Of a stretch of DNA of 46,697 nt, positions 1 to 10,835 are shown piece by piece. Each line of letters begins with the position of its first letter. Within the stretch, counting starts at the first letter, position 1. Below the pieces are notes generated by a model. The model searched no databases. It was not told the DNA's origin and saw only the letters and a list, made by a program, of their open reading frames with translations. Origin of the DNA: Chara braunii (taxonomy: Eukaryota; Streptophyta; Charophyceae; Charales; Characeae). Made by a program: the position numbers and the translations under genes. The stretch lies in contig BFEA01000002.1 in NCBI GenBank assembly GCA_003427395.1, forward strand, positions 3,178,595 to 3,225,291, in the 5' to 3' direction.

Positions 1-52
1 CCAAAAAAGTATTATTAAAATATTATGTAATTTATGTAAGAGGTTGACTCAC

Positions 53-187
53 CGTTCCCAATCCGAAGCCGACCACCCAAAACAACAGAGTCCACAATTC
101 TTCACCGGGTGCCACGTGGAAATTCCCTTCGGCACCGAGGTGGAGGGCATAGATGATGACGTCAAGGAGAAAGCCGCGGAGGAGAAT
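53..187 (-). CDS. Possible internal exon of a membrane protein
   Basis: On the minus strand a 135-base (45-codon) stop-free segment is bounded by an acceptor-like GGTGACAG at its 5' side and a good donor, GTGAGT, at its 3' side (plus 47-52), in phase 0. The translation is hydrophobic with two membrane-like stretches, one near the start (GFLLDVIIYALHL) and one near the end (LWTLLFWVVGFGLG), joined by a polar loop with APGEE. No family was recognised. A 187-codon ORF on the plus strand (44-607) overlaps it and cannot be excluded; its protein is low in recognisable motifs. Direction and reality rest only on splice-site likeness and hydrophobicity. Confidence 0.3.
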
Positions 188-607
188 CTGTCACCAGCGG
201 CAGCTCCTCCATGGCAATCCCACTTGGACACTACTGCACGCGGAACCATTGTCGAGCCTCTCTTATCACAAAGGACGTCAGAGCACCCTGCACCTCCCGC
301 CGCCAGCGTTGAAGAGACCGCTACCGCCGCAATGTCCATCGGCAAGCCAAGGCGCGAAACCATAACTCCTTCCATTTTGATTACCGGCATCTCCCTTCCC
401 GATGATACCCTGTGCTTTTGCTCACCCACCTACTTCCGCCGCTACCAGGTATTAAACGGAAGAGTGCTAAGAGTTGGAGGTAGGAACGAGCACACTATAA
501 CACGCGATGGGCAGGCAGTGTCGGTCAAATTGCGCAACGAATGCGCTCTCCTGCAATCCCACCAAACATCCGACCAATCATCCGACCAATCATTGACCAA
601 TCATTGA

Positions 608-2278
608 CCACATCAGAAGCTGCAGCGAAGTTAGTGAGGAGGAGATGGGTCGGCAGCAGCCCCTATCACTTAACTTCACTGCAATCCACGTCACCTCATC
701 TTCCTTCAAAAAGCTATCATGCGCGGCTGAGTCCGCAGCGCAGGCGATTACCGAACCGATCAAAGGGGGCCATTTCTCCCTTCACCTCCTTCCCTTCGGT
801 ACGGAAGAAGTGGATGGGAAAGGCATTCTCAAAGAGCAAACTGCGTTTTTACGAGTGCGTTAACTCTGGTTACGAGTGCGTTAACTCTGGTTACGAGTGC
901 GATTACCGAACCGATCAAGGGGGGGCATTCCGATAGAGAGAACTGCTACTTCGTGACCATATTCACTACAGGGTGTCACGCGTACGAATTTAGGTACGAG
1001 CCGTGTGAATGATGAGTGCAAGAACGACAAAAGAGTCAAGACACATCATTCACCATCGTCTCCTCTCCCTCTCCCTCTACCTACTTTGTGTCTCTCCCTC
1101 TCCTCTTTCTTCCTTCCTCTTCTTCCTCCTGCCAGCTTCTCCTCTTCAGGCTTTCGTTCACGTGCGTCCCTTCAGCTCCTCGCTCTCTCTCTCACCTGCT
1201 GGACGATGAACCGACTTACTGTGAGACTCTATTGGCGCGCTTGTGGAAATATAAGTAGGTAGGTACTGCGTACTCCACTCTCGCTCCACCGCACCAACCC
1301 GCCCGCCGACAGCCTCCTTGGTCAATACCGAAGGGAGGACCGTTTCATCGACCACAAGAGAGGCTGCGGAAGGCGGCCGCGTTGCGCCAGCTCGCGGAGA
1401 GACTCGCAGAGAGCGAGAGACTCGCGGAGAGAGAGACTCAATAAGCAAAAAACACCTGGGGTAGATGTCGGACAGACGAGCGAAATGATGACACGCACGC
1501 GCAGCACGCACGATGGCCTGCGCGACGAGATTTCTTCTCGAGAGCTTGACACGTGGATTGACTGGTACGGAAAGGGTAACACGTGTATAAGAACAGACAC
1601 ACCGACAGACAGAGGCGTGCATGCCCGCCGAGGGCAGAGATGCACACAGGCGGCGAGAAAGCATCAGTCAGGAGGTTTGTGACAATGTACACACGCGTGT
1701 GAAAAAACAGAGCACAAGCAGCACTGATGATACAACTGCCCCCGGACTGTGCGCCCGCCCCGCGAAGGTTTGCGAGAGAGAAGACGAGAGGACGGCAACG
1801 CGGCAATCCCGCCGGCGAGGACCGCCGCTTCGCGAGCGCCGTGTCACTCGCATGGCGGCATGTTTCGGCGCCGTGGCACCGGCCCGCTATGGCGTGCTCG
1901 GGCGAGTGTGGGCACATGCAGGCGTGTGCTCGAGTCGTGCTCGTCGCGTGCCGAGCGCACTTCGGCCCGCGGCGCTCGGCCGCACAAGCCCGCGCTCGTG
2001 CCACCGGCGGCGGAAGCAAAACCATTTTGTTTGAAAGGCTGGAAGGCGGAGCGAATTCAAACCCCGCTTTCCCTCAGAGGCATGTGAGGTAGAAGAGCGC
2101 CTATCATATGCCGCCACGTCGGCCACTGTACCTCGCCACTGCCAATTTCGGCCAGAATAACGGAAATGCGTGAGCGCCCAAATCCCACAAGCAGATCCCC
2201 GCCTCGCCACTCACGAAATGTAGAGCAAGGGTGACCGCATGTTCACAAACAAGAAAGATCGCAATATACATCGGGGGC
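608..2278. other. GC-rich intergenic DNA, no gene recognised
   Basis: There is a polypyrimidine stretch at about 1057-1145 and a purine-rich AGAGACTCGCGG-type tandem at about 1393-1440. Several long frames are open on both strands, but they are Arg/Ala/Pro-rich and overlap each other, as expected from base composition. No domain was seen. Confidence 0.6.
743..928. repeat. 21-bp tandem repeat and a local duplication
   Basis: A 21-bp unit beginning ACGAGTGCGTTAACTCTGG is present 2.4 times at 851-900. The following segment GATTACCGAACCGATCAA (about 900-920) is a second copy of the one at about 746-763, so the stretch 743-928 holds a short direct duplication separated by about 155 bp. Confidence 0.75.
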
Positions 2279-2375
2279 TAGGTCCCACTTACACGAATTA
2301 AGCGATTAAGCGATATTGACCGTAGATAGCAAAGATCAACGGCAAGATTCTCGTAATCCGTGCAAGTGGGACCTT
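2279..2375. repeat. Short foldback (MITE-like)
   Basis: The left arm at 2281-2300 (GGTCCCACTTACACGAATTA) and the right arm at 2354-2373 match as inverted repeats at 18 of 20 positions, giving a ~97-bp foldback. No target-site duplication was identified. Confidence 0.55.
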
Positions 2376-2975
2376 GCCCCGGCAAGTTGGCAATTACCAT
2401 CGTTTGTCGTACTTGTGTGTTGTATTTGCGTGAGGGTGAGCTCGTGGATTGTAAGCCACCCGGCCCCGCGAAGGCGGGAAGTGACGCCTCTGCCGTCAGA
2501 TTGATACGCCGAATGATCCTACGGGTAGGACCGAGGCACACGAGAACCAAGGCCATCTTTCTTGGCCTACGTTCGTGCGAACGACCGTATTCGCGTGGCT
2601 CTGGGGACCAGTTGTTTTTTTTTTGTTTTTTCTTTTTAATTTCAATTCTGTATATCACTTTGGCTAAGAGCAAGGGCCTCTCTGCACTACTCGTGAAAAG
2701 AGCATTTACATGAGCGCCGCACCGCTGCACTTACTCGTGAACTCGGCGCCAGTTTCGTGAGTCAAGAGCTGTCAGATGTCACTCTTGCAAGCGACAAGAG
2801 TTGTCGTCGCTGCACAACTCTTGCCGCGTCACTCTTGAAAATGCACTTCACGAGCTGTCAGGTAGTCGTCAGGCGAAGGCGACTAGAGCGCTCTTGTTCG
2901 CCTGCCTGCAAACCCCGTTTTTGCAAGGGAGATCGGAAGGTTTCTTGAAAGGCCGTTTTTGCAATGCCTTTGCAC
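2376..2975. other. Non-coding stretch upstream of LINE-1
   Basis: It contains a T-rich run (about 2610-2640) and repeated CTCGTGAA/GTCACTC-type short motifs at about 2685-2870. Similar CTCGTGAA motifs recur at 7760-8330 on the far side of LINE-1. No ORF of the LINE (ORF1) was recognised here. Confidence 0.5.
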
Positions 2976-3715
2976 ATGCCTCTTAGAGGCAAGCTGAGAT
3001 GTGCCTCATGGAATGTAAGGGGTCTCTGCGACACGAATTATAAACAGAAACGAAACCGTTTAAAATCCTGGATTCATGGAAAAAAATCCAGGTGGCCTGT
3101 TTACAGGAAACCAAATTAGATGAAAAGCGTTGTAGTGAAGTTGAGAACTGGTGAGCCGGCCAACAATTTTGGTCGTCGACTCAAGGCACAAAAGGTGGGA
3201 CTGCAATACTCATTCACAGGGACTTAAATGCTGTGATTTTAGACTCAGCGGTTGACTTGTGGGGGCGTTGGGTGTGGGTGAAGTTTGAGGTGGGATCTAG
3301 GGAATGGTCAGTAATGTCGATCTACCGTGACGTTCCGACAGACTATACCGAAAGGTTGAAATTTTTATCTAAATTACCCGGAATTATTCCGGATTCTGAC
3401 AACCTTATTATTGCCGCGGACTGGAACACTATATTGAACCCAGGTTTGGACAGCCCGAAAGTAGGCCCCATCGGACCTGATAGCAGGCTTTTACAGAGTT
3501 TCATGATTGCTAATAACCTGGTGGATGCTTATAGAGTACTGAACTCGAACGCTCAGGAATACACGTGGCTTGGGTCTAAGACAACGCCAGCTCAAAGAAG
3601 GTTGGACTTTATTTTGATGAAAGGTCATTCGTGGCAGGAATGTACTTCGGTAGAAATAGTCATGTCGGATATGTCGGATCATAGACCTGTAGTAGCAGTA
3701 TTTCACATTTGTGAA
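2976..3715 (+). pseudogene. LINE-1 APE-type endonuclease domain
   Basis: The domain would nick target DNA for target-primed reverse transcription. Visible motifs in order: SWNVRG (Asn of the active site), QETKLDEKR (Glu, reached only after a frame change), DLWGRWV, ADWNTILNPGLD, RRLDFILM (Asp) and SDHRPVVAVF (SDH motif). A missing base in the A run at about 3082-3089 shifts the frame, and a TGA at 3152-3154 replaces a coding triplet after ENW. From 3233 onward the frame is open into the RT. The order and spacing are those of L1 endonucleases. The enzyme cannot be made intact from this copy. Confidence 0.85.
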
Positions 3716-5600
3716 GTTCCAAAAAGGGGCCCTTCCTACTACAAATTGAATGTTTCCTTATTAAAAGATCTGGGAGTAATACTATGGGCACAACGTCAGT
3801 TGGCTTTGTGGACGGAGGCCAGAGAACTATTTAGCGTAGAACAAGACTGTCTGGAAGAGGGCATTCACATCGTGCAACGGCCCTTCAATGTGTTCTCACA
3901 AATTAAGGCGCAATCAATGAAAAATGAGGAAAAATCTATAATAAAAAGGATTAAACTTGCGGAAGATAATTTCGGGCAAGATGATGTATCAGATGTCTAT
4001 TGGACAATAGTGAGAAGAAGAAGCTTGGTCAAACTGGAACAGATGCATATTCATGACCAAATGCAGTGGAAGGAATGGCTTGACCAGAGAAATATTACTA
4101 CTGGGGATAGACTTACAAAGGAAACATTCAGACGTTTAATCCTACAAAAAGCCCCACCCCCAATCAAAGAACTTTCACACCCCTTTTCAACCCAACTTTT
4201 AGTATCCAACGATTTACAGCAGATGTGCGAATATGCTAGATTATACTTCGAAGATATCTTTACTATGCATCGCCCATATGATGAGATGGACATGGATTTA
4301 AAAATCACAAGTACTTTTGGGAATCGTTATCAAAAACTTCTACCCCACAGCGCGCGACTGGATCTAGACAAACCACTGACACTGGAAGAACCGCTAGTAG
4401 CTGCTAAAAGGATGGCGAAAGGGAAATGTCCAGGGGAGGACGGTCTACCAATTGAAGTTTATTTAGCCTTGTGGCCTCAATTGGGCCCCATGTTGCTCAG
4501 TATATTCAACCAAGTTTTAACAGGGGAAAAATTGACAAAAAACATGTCTAAGGGAATCATATCATTGTTATATAAGAAAGGCGATAAAAAAAAGATTCGT
4601 AATTGGCGACGAATTTCACTGTTAAACGCCTCGTATAAGTTGTTGGCTAAGGTCATTTCAATACGTTTAGCTAGGTACCTACCGGACCTTATTGGTAAGG
4701 AACAATGAGCCTTTGTAAAACACAGAAGTATTATGGATAACATAGCTTCAACTATTCAGGCGTTGGAAATCATCACTAAAGATAACCTTGACGTGGCAAC
4801 TTTTCTATTGGATATGGAAAAGGCGTATGACCGTGTGGGTTGGGCCTTTGTGATGACTACTTTGAAGCACATGGGTTTTGGGCTCCCTTTCTGCCAATGG
4901 GTAAAAACGATGTATTCGGGGTCTATAGCCACAGTAATGGTGAATGGTAAACAGTCAAATGAATTCATCCTCACTCGTTCCTTAAGACAAGGCTGCCCTT
5001 TAGCCCCGCTGTTATTCGTAGTTTATTTAGAAATACTGCTGGATAACATCCCCTGGAACTCAGAAATACAAGGATTGAAACTTAAACGGGACTCCAATGG
5101 AAAGGTGGGGCTCTGACCGATGACTTAACCATTGCATGTCAAAACAAGAAAGAGCAATTAAGAACTTTAATGAGAGTATTAAACGAGTATTGCGACCTAT
5201 TTGAGGCCTCTATTAATTGGAATAAGTCAACGTATTTTTTACCACCTTCCTATAATTTTGGAGTGAATTGGGGGTTGAAAGTTGTTCCCGCGGATGCTTC
5301 AGAACGTTTCTTGGGTGTCCAAGTCTCACAATCGGATAACTCAGAGTACCAAGATGCAATTTTGGTAGAGAAATACTGCAGCAGGATTCTGACTTGGAAG
5401 CATACAAGACACTTATCCTTGTTGGGGCGAGCTTTGGTTTTAACTTCAGCAGCACGTTCGATTCTTTGGTTCACGCTGGCGGTTCACTATTTGGGGGATC
5501 AAACGTATCAGAAGAAAAGCAGCAGGACGCTTCATTTGAAAACCGGAGGCACAAGTGCATGAAGGTCATATGTCGAAGGTAGTCTTGGAGACTATAACCT
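3716..5600 (+). pseudogene. LINE-1 reverse transcriptase region
   Basis: After a helical linker the RT begins near 4390. Motifs seen: KGKCPGEDGLPIEVY (RT1), ISLLYKKGDKKKIRNWRRISLLNASYKLLAKVI (in pieces), AFVKHRSIMDNI, LLDMEKAYDRVGW (catalytic Asp), LRQGCPLAPLLFVVYLE, and LTDDLTIA in place of the usual F/Y-A-D-D box. A TGA at 4706-4708 interrupts the EQ-x-AFV motif. A lost G near 5105 moves the frame, so the DD motif lies in a different frame from the catalytic Asp block. The downstream part (5120-5560) carries WNKSTYF and LGVQVS, the expected post-RT motifs. The two aspartates of the DD box are preserved; the preceding alanine is threonine. Confidence 0.85.
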
Positions 5601-5700
5601 TCCCAAGACACCAGGGGGGGGGTTGGGATCCTTGACCCTAGACAACAGAACCAAGCTCTGCTGGCAAAATGGCCAATCAAGGCCTTAACTTCCTTACACA

Positions 5701-7640
5701 ATGAACCTTGGTTGGCGCTGGGTCTGCAGATATAGGCAGGAAGACGCTCTGACTTGCTTAATGATACCGTCATATGTGAACAAGCAACTAAAGTCAAAGT
5801 TATGGGGTGATATCTTGAAAGCATGGAAAAAACTCATTCCAACGGAGAGGGAACATCCAACCTCAAGGGACGTCGTGCTGCTTGAAATTCTGTTTGAAAA
5901 TCCTCACATTAAAGAAGAAGGGACTAATACTTTTCTAGCGAATGGTTTTGTGGGTCATTTTGGTAAAAGTTGGATAGAAAAGGGAGTAGTTAGGGTGAGG
6001 GACATTTGGGATGAGAATAAGCTGGATTGGATAGAGGTCGTTGAGTTGAAACAGACATTGCCAAGAGTGAGAGGCATTCAACATAAACTGCAAAAATTGA
6101 CAGATGCTATTTCAGATAGTTGGAAGCGAATTCTGCATGCTAATCGACAAAAAAGTTGAAGGCGTTCCCGAATTTTCTTGGTAGAGGCAACTTCGTTACA
6201 CTTAGGATCGCCTCCTATACTTGATGAGGGGCTATGGGTAAGGAAGTGGGATGAAGAAGGGGAGTATGACATATGGCACGTTGTAGGCCCTGCTTTGGAT
6301 GGAGGCTTTGAAGGATGCAGGTGACACAAGTCTGAGGATTTTTCCTATACAAACGAAATATACCAAGGTAACAAGGAAAAATTGGATTCTATGGCAGAAC
6401 TGCAGGAAGTACTGGTCACGCCGCCTATAGCCAGCAATAGGACTCCTTTGATCCCAATAAGGAGGAAACTGTTAGTGCAAGGACAACCACTCACTTCTCT
6501 TGGTATAAATCCAGAAACAGTGGGTTGGTTTAGTGCGGAGAAGCGCAGAATGGTAGCCATGGTGGAATATAAGTCAAAAGTGGGCACCGACTTTCTTAGA
6601 CAAAGGGTTAAGAAATACCCGTTTGCCACAATAGTCAAAAGATGAGCGGAACAGGGTCTTATAGGCACGTCATATGAAGAAATGCAAGACTTGCGGGTGG
6701 AACTTAAGAGTCTCCCATCTCAGAAGTTAGCCAGTATGTTGTAGCTGCAAGCAATTCTAGCCACAACATCAGCAGTGTGGTTAGCAGCGAAAGGCATGGA
6801 GATAGCTACCACTTGTCCGAAGTGCAGATGGGGGTGGGAGACTACACGACACCTATGACTGACTTGTCCAGCATCGAGACGCGTTTGGGACTGGTGGATC
6901 TAGTATTGGATAAAATTCACAAAGAACAGTTTTGATTGGTCAGACAAATAGATTCTGACAGGTTGTAGAAAAGGTAGGAACGAATGAAAATATGTGGCTC
7001 AGGTGACCAGAGCGATTATCATGAAGGTAATCTGGGATGACAGGAACAATCCATTGTTTCGGCGACAATGTATATCGGATGTTCAAATCAAGAAGCGAAT
7101 TACTGCAAACCTATGAAGGAATATGATTTGTGACTTGAACAGACGTACATCCCGTGGAATTGGTCCAAATCAAAGGAAATGGTTCAATGAGACCTGGGGG
7201 AGGAATTCAGAGTTGCTACTAGTAGTGGTGGATGACAGGGGAAAGCTTTCCTTTTGCTCTTGGTTATTGACCATGATAGGTCATGGGGAACACATTAGTA
7301 CCCCACCTTAAGCAGAATGGTTCTCCTTTCCTGTGTTGTCAGTTTTGTGAGGTTGACACTCCTCCACGTCTCATTTCACGTCTACCTGTTGGGTCCTGTA
7401 TTATAGTGTTGGTGACATTAAGGGGGGCAGGTAGTTGTGATAGGGAGGTTAGGTGCAGACCTGTGTGTATCTAAACTCTCATCCTTTTTCATGAGTTTAA
7501 ATGCTATTTTTTGGAGAAGTCCTTAGTTGAGGGACAAGCGTGGAGACGCTGGACCCAGTTTCCAGTATTGAGCCGATTCTGGATAATGGCCCCAGCATTC
7601 CGGGTAGAATTGTGAGGTCCCCGGCCTCAACTTGTTCTTT
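5701..7640 (+). pseudogene. LINE-1 C-terminal region with zf-RVT-like Cys-His motif
   Basis: Stop-free pieces at 5701-6159 and 6382-6645 continue the element. At 6811-6890 the translation reads TTCPKCRWGWETTRHL, a TGA-interrupted leucine, then LTCPASRRVWDWW. The C-P-x-C ... H ... C spacing and following Trp are those of the zf-RVT zinc-binding domain found after plant L1 RTs. The rest (6900-7640) has no recognisable domain. Frameshifts between pieces make the region a relic. Confidence 0.7.
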
Positions 7641-7839
7641 GATAATAAAGCTTCAACACTTTCTTCCCCCCCCCCCCCAAAAAAAAAGGCCGCCAGATTT
7701 CAAGAGCGAGCTGGGTCTGGACGGGCAACACACGCGCTGGCTGTCGTTTAGTGCTTCAAGAGCACTCGTGAAGGGCTCATATTCACACTACCGTGCGTGG
7801 TCCCACCGTGGTGGAACCGTGATTTCTTAAATGGCATGT

Positions 7840-8070
7840 ACTATTCCTTGTTTTCGGTTCAGGTGGGGGAAGGGGCGGCGGACAGTGGATGCGGAGTGTG
7901 CCCAATGGCGGAGGGGCGGAAAGCGGCTGAGGATCGGGCGTGTACAACTCCCGGTTTTCAAACCAAGGGGGGGGGGGCTGACAGTGGCTGCGGAGTGTGG
8001 CCAGTGGCGGGGCAGAAAGCGGCTGAGTATCGGGCCTGTACAACTCGCAGTTTTCGGACCAGGGGAGGGG
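7840..8070. repeat. ~99-bp tandem duplication, G-rich
   Basis: GCGGAGTGTG occurs at 7891 and again at 7990, with flanking sequence (AAGCGGCTGAG, TGTACAACTC, GTTTTC) repeated at the same offset. About 2.3 units with runs of G between them. Confidence 0.7.
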
Positions 8071-8164
8071 GGAGTGGGGTGCGGGGAAGCACAGTCCTCC
8101 ACAGTGCGTGCTGTTTCGTGGTGGTGGGGAATCCCGGTACTACCGAGTCCCAGAACTGCCTAGA

Positions 8165-8335
8165 GTTCTACCGTAGCTGCACTACTCGTGAAGTCGGTGT
8201 CAGCCTCTCAAGAGCAACTCATGAGGAAAACTGCCTAGAGTAAGTGCAGCGAGGACCGAACTCTAGGCCGTTTCGGGACTCTGATAACTCTAGGCGCACT
8301 CGTGATTTTTTTCATGAGTCATGAGTAGTGCAGCG
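8165..8335. repeat. Foldback flanking CTAGG-rich DNA
   Basis: CTGCACTACTCGTGAA near 8178 is the inverse of a CATGAGTAGTGCAG segment near 8320. The interior repeats CTCTAGGC/GCCTAGAG. It ends immediately upstream of the U2 copy. Confidence 0.5.
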
Positions 8336-8342
8336 AGACCCC

Positions 8343-8407
8343 AAGTGTAGTATCTGTTTTGATCCGTGGTCCATCGGACCACGTTTAAAAAAAAAAAAAA
8401 AAAAAAA
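8343..8407 (+). pseudogene. U2 snRNA retro-copy, internally deleted, A-tailed
   Basis: AAGTGTAGTATCTGTT at 8343-8358 is the conserved U2 segment that contains the branch-site recognition region. It is joined to TGATCCGTGGTCCATCGG and a closing stem arm, a later U2 stem-loop (CGTGGTCC/GGACCACG). The stretch between (the Sm-proximal TTATCAGTTTAATAT part) is missing and the 5' end is absent. A run of more than 20 A follows directly. This is the structure of a LINE-mobilised snRNA copy. The U2 match is from memory of the conserved snRNA. Confidence 0.7.
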
Positions 8408-8801
8408 GGACCAGAGGGCTAAGTCCATGCTCACGGGAGCGCGCCGGCCGGCGCCCGGAACGCCCAAGTTGCGCTTGCAGTTTAACGCTGCTATGGTCCC
8501 TCGCGTAGCGCACAGCCATGATGCGCTAGCGAGAGTGTAGCCTCCTCGGTCGGCAATAACCGAGCAACCAACCCGCGTGGGAAGGGAGGTAGGGGCCATA
8601 TAGACCGGCCACATAGCCAGTCAGTGTTATCATCATGAGAAGTTGATATACTCGTACACGTATTGTAAGAGAAGGGTGTCTGCGAGCGCCACACACAGAG
8701 GCGCCTGCCTTTGACGTGAACATAGCGAGTAGAAGGAAGGAGAGGGACAAAAATAGCAACATTAGAGGCTCAACACGAGTCAGCTGAGCGAGGTATCAAG
8801 G

Positions 8802-9867
8802 ATGGACCAGGGAAACCGTCAGGCTCGTCCGGAGGCAAACGAGGTGCCGCTATCTGCAGAAGACCAGATCACGGTATACAACTGCTAATAGCGAAATGTT
8901 ATGAGGATGGGGTTTTCCCAGAGAATTTACGCCATAGAGAGTTTGTCATGGAGAACGGTATTCACATTTTTTCAAGGTTAATCCACAAATCAACACACTA
9001 ACCACGGTGTGTCTCAAGGAGAGGACAGTGACGGTGATTTTCCAGGGAGAAGCGAGAGACCTACCGATGAGGACCAAAGAAGACCTGATTCGGGCATACG
9101 AGAATGGCTGGCTAAGGAAGAAGACGTTTGCAAGAGGGTTCAAGAGAGGGAGGGTCCATGAAGAAGGGCCCAATGTGATGTCATACGTTGCTAAATCGAG
9201 GCAGGTGGCTCAATGGCTAGTGGCGAAGGCAGACGATGTGGTGGTGATTAGAGGAGTGGAGTATAAGATGCTATTTGAAGCATGGATGGCAAGGACAGAG
9301 TTAGAGGAGCAAAGAAGACGAGATGGTGAAACTAAGTTTTAGGTCATAGCTTTGAGAGTACCACTGCGTGCTATGTTCCATGTGGGCGATTTGATTACCC
9401 AAGTGTTGGGCCTTATCATTACATGTCACCCCCCAGAGCCAAATGCCACACGCCCGAAGCTTATGAATTTGAAATTCGAACTTGCACGGGAAGCGGAAGA
9501 AAAGTTTGAGGCGATCCTCCCAATGAAGCTCAACCATGGTGAGTTATACAACGTACAACTTGTCAATAAGAACACGCCATGGTGCACTCGGTGCAAATGG
9601 TGGTTCCATACGGAATCGGACGGTTGTCCAAAAACCGATGTAGTCAGAGGTCGCAACCATGGCCCTCAACAAGGCGAAGTGGTATTCGACAAAGGGATCA
9701 GATCGGTGGCCAGAGATCAACACATTGTTCCCTCAAGTGGAGGAGAGTTCAGCAAGGCAGCGACAAGAAGACAAGGGGGGTTCGACCACCTAGGAAGCAG
9801 ACCAGGAGATCAGGCGGCTGCTCCGATGGGACATCTCCCAAGTATACAGCAACTCGGGCAACATTGA
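8802..9867 (+). pseudogene. LINE-2 ORF1, gag-like nucleic-acid-binding protein
   Basis: Reading starts at ATG 8802 (MDQGNRQARPEANEVPLS) but stops at TAA 8886. Further pieces are at 9007-9342 and 9352-9867. The middle pieces (RTVTVIFQGEARDLPM, YVAKSRQVAQWLVAKAD) are like the DUF4283-type N-terminal domain of plant L1 ORF1. A zinc-knuckle-like motif, CTRCKWWFHTESDGC, is at about 9585-9629; its spacing is C-x2-C-x4-H-x5-C, one residue longer than the usual knuckle. The product would coat LINE RNA. Frame changes at about 8890-9006 and a TAG near 9340 break it. Confidence 0.65.
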
Positions 9868-10835
9868 CTGAGAGAGCTATATCAGCCGGCGTCGGGGGAG
9901 CACTCGAGGCAAGCAGATATCCGATTAGGATCATGGACACTGATCCCAGGTGCCAGTGATCCGTACCTAGCGGCCATGAATGCTCTTTGTCCGTGGCCAT
10001 AACCACAAAACGAGGCAGCCAGATACGGCCACTCGACGAATCATGCAATCAACGGTCTACAAGGAGGAAGTCAATACCTCTTGCCAGGGCACCACCCTGG
10101 CAAGGGGCAGGGCCAATCGGCATTTTCGAGACCAGGACAGGAGATGATGGGCCCTTTACCAGGGGTGGTAGAGAGAGTGGTGGGAATTGACGGATACGGA
10201 GATGGAAGAAACCAGAACACCATTAGGGCCAGTCGTCAATTCCCCAACAAGAGCACAGTGAAACTTCCCAGAGGGAAGGAGGGGATGTAGGTGGCTCATG
10301 AAATCCGATTCCGAATGGGGTAATTACTCGTGATGTGGGGGAGTAGCAGCCAGAGGAGAAGCTGCTATTGCCTCTAATCTGTACTCTCCTCGGATAGGAA
10401 CCTTACATTCTCGGATTGGTAAATAGGCTAGGAGAGACGGTCTTTCCATCTACGTCCTTATGCGGGGTTCCCACTCCATACCTGATTGAGTCTAGAGTAA
10501 GACAAACTTATGCTAATTACTTTTGCTTTAGAATTTTCCCAGAGGATCCTCTCACGGTGGACACACCGGCAGGTAAATGCCTGAAGTTCTTTATTCCATT
10601 GATAGATGCAAGAATTTCGATGCAACACTGGGCGGGCTTGCCATCGATAGGGTTAACGCGTATGCCCCTCCACCTACTACTAGGAGTTCCGAGAAACGAA
10701 CTTGATAGTGTGTTAGTAAAACCAGGGATCTCCACTTCCTTTCTCAGAACTCTAGCCTGTCGCAGGAGAGGGAAGGTACCGTCTAGTCAGATCACGTCCG
10801 GATCCAAGTGGAAAACGAGACGCCAGGCACTGGGG

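Larger units (their letters stand above)
2976..7687 (+). mobile_element. LINE-1: decayed L1-type non-LTR retrotransposon
   Basis: This copy runs from the ATG of an ORF2-like reading frame (MPLRGKLRCASWNVRG) through endonuclease, reverse transcriptase and a C-terminal Cys-His region to an AATAAA at 7644-7649 and a short A run after a C run (ending 7687). ORF1 was not found upstream, so the copy may be 5' truncated or its ORF1 decayed. At least three frameshifts and several in-frame stops make it non-functional. The plant-like zf-RVT region after the RT places it in an L1 lineage typical of green plants. No target-site duplication was found by eye. Confidence 0.85.

Noticed and set aside
44-607. 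187-codon plus-strand ORF at the window edge
   Set aside because: No motif or family; overlaps a minus-strand candidate exon with better splice signals. Kept only as an alternative in that entry.
1158-2210. Long overlapping ORFs on both strands, up to 195 codons
   Set aside because: Arg/Ala/Ser/Cys-rich translations in several frames at once, as GC-rich low-complexity DNA gives; no domain.
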